NCBI RefSeq assembly: GCF_004343255.1
Contig: NZ_SMDD01000002.1
Span: forward strand, 310,001 to 374,000
Length of the DNA: 64,000 nucleotides
Direction of reading: 5' to 3'
Source: Laceyella sacchari
GTDB taxonomy: Bacteria > Bacillota > Bacilli > Thermoactinomycetales > Thermoactinomycetaceae
In this document: positions 59,789 through 64,000 of the stretch, one piece after another
How positions within the stretch are numbered: the stretch's first letter is position 1
How the letters are laid out: each line of letters opens with the position of its first letter
Notes under the pieces: model-generated
Databases searched by the model: none
Seen by the model: only the letters and a program-made list of their open reading frames with translations
What the model was told of the DNA's origin: nothing
Translations under genes and position numbers: made by a program

Positions 59789-60874
59789 CTACCGTATAAA
59801 ATTTAATGGGTTATAAGTCGGGGGGCGCTCACCATAGCCGATGCGAACCTCAAAGTGCAAGTGCGGCCCGCTGCCAAGCCCATAGTCCCCAATCGAAGAA
59901 ATTTGATCCCCCCGATGCACTTCTTGGCCCGGCTCAACTTTCACTTGGCTCGGTCTACTGTGTGCATATTGTGTGAAGAATGGTTTGCCATTGTACTGGC
60001 CGTGATAGATGGTTATTAGCCAACCATAACCGGAAGACGGACGGCTGGACACCACCACTCCATCCGCTGCTGCATAAATAGGCTTGCCGAACCCGCCGCC
60101 AAAATCTACCCCGGCGTGGAAGCGGTAATAGTGGAGCACTGGATGCAGGCGCATGCCGTAATTGGATGTCTTGGGCCCTGGAGTCGGTTTGGAGAGCGGC
60201 CCGGTATATGGGAAGCGCAACTTCCCTTTCTTCCAATCGTCCAAGTTGATCTCAAGGATCGCGTCCTGATTGGCATCTTCCCAATCATGAATCGCCTTTA
60301 AATCCCCGTTGATCTTCTTGGTTGCTTCAGTCAACTGCTCTAATTTGCTTTTCATCTGATTTTGCTTGTCCTCAATTTGATTCACAAGCGCCAAGTACTC
60401 TTTGTTTGCTTCTTTCGCCACTTCATAGGCCTCTTTGTATTTCATCACTTTCGCAAAATCGGATTTCACCAAGATTCGCACCATTCCAAACCGATGCAAA
60501 AAGTCATTGAACGAGTCTGCAGACAAGAGAATCGACATGTACTTGTTCTCTCCCCGTTCATACATACGGCGGATCAATTTGTGGTACTCCCTTTTCTTCA
60601 CTTCAAGATCTTGTTTGGCCTTCAGGTACGCCTTCTGTTGTGGCGCAAACTTTTTGGACAGCCGACTGATCTCTTCATTCAGGTCATTGATCTCTTTCTG
60701 CAGGCGTCGCATCTCATCTGTCATCTTGCTTTGATCTTGTAACAAGCGCCCCTTTTTCTCCCGTTGCTTCTGCACTTCCTCACGGGTTACTTCCGCATTT
60801 GCCGATTGAGGGGCTATGCACGCCGTCGCCAATAACGCGATCGAAAGCAAGGCGGCTATTCGCTTGGCATTCAT
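59789..60874 (-). CDS. M23 peptidase with coiled coil, array member 1
   Basis: A secreted 361-residue protein of the EnvC/CwlO-plus-M23 architecture. The signal peptide ends at QSANA near residue 27. Coiled-coil helices follow (about 29-115 and 145-200), with the shared motif SADSFNDFLHRFGMVRIL. The M23 domain has the zinc ligands in GMRLHPVLHYYRFHAGVDFG and GPHLHFEVRIG near the end. It would hydrolyse peptide cross-links; FtsEX-controlled activity is known for relatives. It is closest in sequence to member 2. The ATG follows AAGGGAGGACAG. Confidence 0.93.
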   Translation of the reverse strand: MNAKRIAALLSIALLATACIAPQSANAEVTREEVQKQREKKGRLLQDQSKMTDEMRRLQKEINDLNEEISRLSKKFAPQQKAYLKAKQDLEVKKREYHKLIRRMYERGENKYMSILLSADSFNDFLHRFGMVRILVKSDFAKVMKYKEAYEVAKEANKEYLALVNQIEDKQNQMKSKLEQLTEATKKINGDLKAIHDWEDANQDAILEINLDDWKKGKLRFPYTGPLSKPTPGPKTSNYGMRLHPVLHYYRFHAGVDFGGGFGKPIYAAADGVVVSSRPSSGYGWLITIYHGQYNGKPFFTQYAHSRPSQVKVEPGQEVHRGDQISSIGDYGLGSGPHLHFEVRIGYGERPPTYNPLNFIR

Positions 60875-60931
60875 ACGCTGTCCTCCCTTGGTGTCAACCC
60901 ATCTTTTCTAAGACGTGTCTGATGAATAGGC

Positions 60932-61007
60932 CAGCGGCTCCAAAAACCTTTTCTCATTCGCATCACTTATGCATCGGCGCTCCTCGAGAAAAGGTTTTTC
61001 GCCGCTT
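60932..61007. repeat. 76-bp imperfect palindromic repeat, copy B
   Basis: It begins CAGCGGCTCCAAAAACC and ends GGTTTTTCGCCGCTTC; inside, CCTTTTCTC and GAGAAAAGG extend the inverted repeat. Outer sequences GACGTGTCTG (60912) and CAGACACATC (61036) are also inverted. It has the same length and ends as copy A at 27247. Confidence 0.7.
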
Positions 61008-61096
61008 CTTCTCTACACAATTTGATTTGCCAGACACATCCTAAACGAAATGACCAACTCGCTAACTATCATCGTCATCCTTAAACACAGCTGGCA

Positions 61097-62179
61097 TCAG
61101 TATTTGATGTAATTGTCGGGATTATAGGCCGGCGGGCGTTCACCTTGACCGATGCGCACTTCGAAGTGCAAGTGGGGACCCGTGGAACGGCCGTTGTTTC
61201 CAACAGAAGTGATCTGTTCCCCTCGATGCACTTCTTGTCCTAATTGTACTTTTACTTGTCCCGGAAAACTATGTGCATATTGTGTGAAGAAAGGTTTGCC
61301 ATTGTACTGTCCGTGGTATATGGTAATCAGCCATCCATAACCAGAAGAAGGTCGGCTGGCCACAACCACCCCGTCGGCCGCCGCTCGCACCGGTGTGCCC
61401 AACGGTCCGGCAAAGTCGATCCCTTCATGCTTTTTGTACTTCCCTAGCACCGGGTGGAACCTTCCGCCAAAACCGGAAGTCTTTCTCGTGTTAGTCGGTC
61501 TGGAGAGCGGCCCGGTGTATGGGAAGCGCAACTTCCCGCTCTTCCAATCGTCTAAGTTGATCTGCAAAATCTCATCTTCGTTTGCTTCTTCCCAATCCTG
61601 GATCGCTGCCAAATTGCTGTCGATCTTTTTCATCAACTCCAAGAGTTTCTCGTTTTTGGCATTGATCTCATCTTGTTTCTTCTGGATCTCGCTGACCAGC
61701 TTATCATATACGCCTGTTTCCTTCTTCACCATTTTCAGGCGTTCCTGGTATCTCTCCACTGTTGCAAAATCCGCTTTGGCCATGATGCGCACGATCTCAA
61801 ACCGGTGCAGAAAATCGTTAAAGGAACGGGCAGACAATAACATCGCCATGTATTGGTTTTCACCTTGTTGATACAGCCGAGTAATCAGCTTCTTATACTC
61901 ATCCCACGCTTTGTCCCGCTGATCTTGTGCTTCTTTCAACCGTTTTTGTTGCGGAGCGAATTTAACATCCAGTTTTTTCTTCTCTTCCGTCATTTTGGCA
62001 ATTTCTTGTTTATATTTATTGATTTCTTCGGTATATTTGCTTTTGCTTTCCAACAACTCTCCCTTTTTCTCGCGTTGCTGTTGCACTTGCTCTCGCGTAA
62101 TCTCCGCTCCCGCTTGTAGCGGCATGGCGGTCGCAATGAGAGAAGTCGTGAGCGCCACTGCAACCAGCTTTTTCCTCAT
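61097..62179 (-). CDS. M23 peptidase with coiled coil, array member 2
   Basis: The 360-residue product is a close paralogue of member 1. It shares TREQVQQQREKKGELLE after the signal peptide (cleavage near QAGA), SARSFNDFLHRFEIVRIMAK, LRFPYTGPLSRPT, and a stretch of 23 identical residues beginning SSGYGWLITIYHGQYNGKPF. Zinc ligands are in GGRFHPVLGKYKKHEGIDFA and GPHLHFEVRIGQG. The ATG follows GAGGGGGC. The high identity to member 1 indicates a recent duplication. Confidence 0.93.
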   Translation of the reverse strand: MRKKLVAVALTTSLIATAMPLQAGAEITREQVQQQREKKGELLESKSKYTEEINKYKQEIAKMTEEKKKLDVKFAPQQKRLKEAQDQRDKAWDEYKKLITRLYQQGENQYMAMLLSARSFNDFLHRFEIVRIMAKADFATVERYQERLKMVKKETGVYDKLVSEIQKKQDEINAKNEKLLELMKKIDSNLAAIQDWEEANEDEILQINLDDWKSGKLRFPYTGPLSRPTNTRKTSGFGGRFHPVLGKYKKHEGIDFAGPLGTPVRAAADGVVVASRPSSGYGWLITIYHGQYNGKPFFTQYAHSFPGQVKVQLGQEVHRGEQITSVGNNGRSTGPHLHFEVRIGQGERPPAYNPDNYIKY

Positions 62180-62259
62180 TTGTTTGTAGCCCCCTCAGTT
62201 ATTGCTCTATTCATCATTTCCCCGTCAAGGTTTGGACAAATTTGCCCTGTAAACGGCAA

Positions 62260-62298
62260 GTCGATCTAACCATTCCTCGTGGGAATCATTAGATCGAC
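62260..62298. repeat. Long inverted repeat between M23 members 2 and 3
   Basis: GTCGATCTAA pairs with TTAGATCGAC, with an inner ATTCC/GGAAT, giving an almost complete hairpin of about 17 pairs. No T-run follows on the minus strand, so it is not a simple terminator. Confidence 0.55.
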
Positions 62299-62330
62299 CG
62301 CCAACCCTTTATCTTATCACTCTTCACCCG

Positions 62331-63389
62331 TCAATAATACTTCATCGGATTAACAGGTGTGCCGTTTTTGTGCGTTTCAAAATGCAAATGCGGTCCAGTG
62401 GAACGGCCATTGTTCCCAACTGAAGCGATCCGTTGCCCTTTCCGCACCCGTTCACCTACGCTAACGGTCACGGTGCTGGGATACATATGGGCATATAAGG
62501 TTTTCAATCCGTTGCCGTGATCGATCACCACATAATATCCATAGCCGCCGGGATCAGATTTGGTCAGCACCACTTCGCCATTGTCCGCCGCCAAAATCGG
62601 AGAGCCGATGCTGTTACCGATATCGATCCCCTCATGCATACGCCCGCTCCGATAACCGAAGGGCGAAGTAACAGTGCCACCCGGTTGCGGCCAAGCCAAC
62701 TTGCCCGTGCCGTAGCTGGTGCCGGACGCCTTGGCCGCGCGAACAGCGCGGTTTTTGCGTTCTATCGCTTCTTTGGTCACTGCTTCGTCGTGTTTCAGCT
62801 GTTTCAGCTTAGATGCGTGCTGATTGTACACGGCGGTGTAATTGGCCAATTCCGCCTGGGCCTTCTTGAGATAAGGCTCTTTCTCTTTTTTCTTTTGCTC
62901 AATGGTCTGAATTTGCTTCTCTATGTCGCTCTGCACTTTTTTATAACCGTCCAACACGTTTTTTTCCCGTTTCAGCACGATACGCACCAACTCGAACCGG
63001 GCCAAGAAATCGTTAAAGCTGTCTGCGTTCAGCATGAATGCAAGGTAATGGGATTGACCCTGCTGGTACATCCGCGCAACAACCGTGTTGAACTTTTCCT
63101 GCTTTTGCTTCAATTCCTGCTGGCTCTTCTGAAGATCTGCTTTGTGTTTCGCTATCTGGTCGTCAATCGAACCGATTTCCTTTTCAATTTGGTCCACTTT
63201 CTCTTTGGCCGCACTTAATTCCGATTGGGCGGCATCCACTTTTTTCTCCGCTTGCTGCTTTTCTTGTTGAATCTGTTTCAGCTTGTTCGCGTCTGACGTG
63301 GTGCCTTCCGCCCAGACCCCGGAAGGCCAAATCGCTTGGAAAATCAAGGTGGCCACCGCCAGGGGACCGATCCCCAAAGATCGTATCAT
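62331..63389 (-). CDS. M23 peptidase with coiled coil, array member 3
   Basis: The 352-residue product has a signal peptide ending near SGVWA. Long coiled coils follow (KQAEKKVDAAQSELSAAKEK), with the shared block NADSFNDFLARFELVRIV. The M23 domain contains TSPFGYRSGRMHEGIDIGNS and GPHLHFETHKNGTPVNPMKY. The loop before the first zinc ligand is short and lacks the HP dipeptide of members 1, 2 and 4. It is closer to member 4 than to 1 and 2. The ATG follows AAGGAGGGGAGC at a rather long distance. Confidence 0.92.
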   Translation of the reverse strand: MIRSLGIGPLAVATLIFQAIWPSGVWAEGTTSDANKLKQIQQEKQQAEKKVDAAQSELSAAKEKVDQIEKEIGSIDDQIAKHKADLQKSQQELKQKQEKFNTVVARMYQQGQSHYLAFMLNADSFNDFLARFELVRIVLKREKNVLDGYKKVQSDIEKQIQTIEQKKKEKEPYLKKAQAELANYTAVYNQHASKLKQLKHDEAVTKEAIERKNRAVRAAKASGTSYGTGKLAWPQPGGTVTSPFGYRSGRMHEGIDIGNSIGSPILAADNGEVVLTKSDPGGYGYYVVIDHGNGLKTLYAHMYPSTVTVSVGERVRKGQRIASVGNNGRSTGPHLHFETHKNGTPVNPMKYY

Positions 63390-63422
63390 ATCCCGATGCT
63401 CCCCTCCTTTGTCGCTCTCCCT

Positions 63423-64000
63423 TTAGCGGAAATACTTCATTGGATCGACAGGGTTGCTATGCTCATGCACTTCAAAATGCAAGTGCGGGCCGGTCGACCA
63501 GCCGTTGCTGCCCACAGCCGCAATTTCTTGCCCTTGCTTCACCTGATCGCCCACTCGCACTTTGACAGTGCTAGCGTACATGTGCGCATACAGCGTGGAC
63601 AGTCCGTTGCCGTGGTAAATCACCACAATGTAGCCATATCCGTTGGAAGGGCGGGCCGCAATCACCTCACCAGGTGCCGCAGCCATGATCGGGGTGCCCA
63701 TCGGAGCTCCGATGTCAATGCCCTCATGCATGCGGGTTGTTTGCCGAATCGGATGATAACGCGAGCCAAAAGGAGAAGTAAGCACTCCCCCGCGAACCGG
63801 CCACAACAGGCCATCTTTGGCGTGCGTGTTGGCCGATACGTATTGCCGCTGTTCGCGCTTTTTGGCCTGGCGTTCGGCATCGGCCACCAAACGGTTTAAC
63901 TCGCGTTTGGCCGCTTGGTTTTTCTCTTCCAACTCTTGCAAGCTGGAATCGATCGATGCAATCAATTCCTTATGTTCATCCATTCGGGCCAGCAATTCAT
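63423..64000 (-). CDS. M23 peptidase, array member 4, cut by the right edge
   Basis: About 190 C-terminal codons are in the window; the start lies beyond position 64000. The visible part has coiled coil (SIDSSLQELEEKNQAAKREL) and a complete M23 domain with LTSPFGSRYHPIRQTTRMHE, then GIDIGAPMG, and the final GPHLHFEVHEHSNPVDPMKY. It resembles member 3 in sequence (VVIYHGNGLSTLYAHMYAST). Member 3 begins 33 bases after its stop, so the two are probably cotranscribed. In relatives ftsE and ftsX lie next upstream, outside this window. Confidence 0.92.
   Translation of the reverse strand, partial: ELLARMDEHKELIASIDSSLQELEEKNQAAKRELNRLVADAERQAKKREQRQYVSANTHAKDGLLWPVRGGVLTSPFGSRYHPIRQTTRMHEGIDIGAPMGTPIMAAAPGEVIAARPSNGYGYIVVIYHGNGLSTLYAHMYASTVKVRVGDQVKQGQEIAAVGSNGWSTGPHLHFEVHEHSNPVDPMKYFR

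Overview
The window is a chromosomal segment of a spore-forming Gram-positive bacterium of the order Bacillales. A Thermoactinomycetaceae-type genome is my best guess, from gene content and a roughly balanced GC level, but no marker here proves the family. Spore formation is supported by an alpha/beta-type small acid-soluble spore protein and by the remnant of a CwlC-like amidase with a SPOR domain. Gene order closely follows the Bacillus subtilis arc from ssrA-smpB-rnr-est-secG through eno-gpmI-tpiA-pgk-gap-cggR, clpP, the HPr-like gene-whiA-yvcK-rapZ, the his operon, ppaX-lgt-hprK, uvrA-uvrB and minJ-ctpB.

Layout. Positions 1-1048 are a decayed accessory patch: a broken cell-wall amidase, the last codons of a tyrosine recombinase and a small orphan reading frame. 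They sit beside tRNA-Thr and tmRNA, a classic integration target. Positions 1049-6095 hold tRNA-Thr, tmRNA, smpB, rnr, a carboxylesterase, a solitary 5S rRNA gene with its own promoter and tandem terminators, and secG. Positions 6281-13483 form the lower glycolytic operon, all on the minus strand, headed by cggR with a clear CggR operator. rpoN lies just upstream. A tRNA-Arg, an amino-acid ABC transporter, two small membrane peptides and CtsR-controlled clpP occupy 15026-19114 on the plus strand.

From 19178 to 35228 almost everything is on the minus strand: a lipoprotein and a membrane protein, the HPr-whiA-yvcK-rapZ-glucokinase group, a thioredoxin-like protein, a TPR protein, and the histidine operon in the order hisZ-G-D-B-H-A-F-IE. 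Positions 35669-37968 carry an EthD-like protein, a class 2 dihydroorotate dehydrogenase, a divergent Hfq and a YolD-like protein. A large RND transporter follows, then yvoF-ppaX-lgt, a zinc-ribbon gene, hprK, an msmX-type ATPase, a PucR-type regulator, a class D sortase, a YvlD-like protein, the ycgR-ycgQ pair with Fur-family-like palindromes, and the spore protein. The right end holds LexA-controlled uvrB-uvrA, minJ, ctpB and four tandem M23 peptidases, the last cut by the window edge.

Several genes form one regulatory circuit of carbon catabolite control: glycolytic genes under CggR, HPr with both His15 and Ser46, its kinase/phosphorylase HprK, PpaX that removes the pyrophosphate HprK produces, and YvcK. 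A second theme is the cell envelope: SecG, Lgt, sortase, MinJ, CtpB and the M23 peptidases. I found no convincing unknown defence or biosynthetic system. The features most worth a second look are the four-gene M23 array, the 5S rRNA standing alone, the variant Hfq and thioredoxin motifs, the glycine/glutamine-rich insert in the RND pump, and a palindromic 76-bp repeat present twice.
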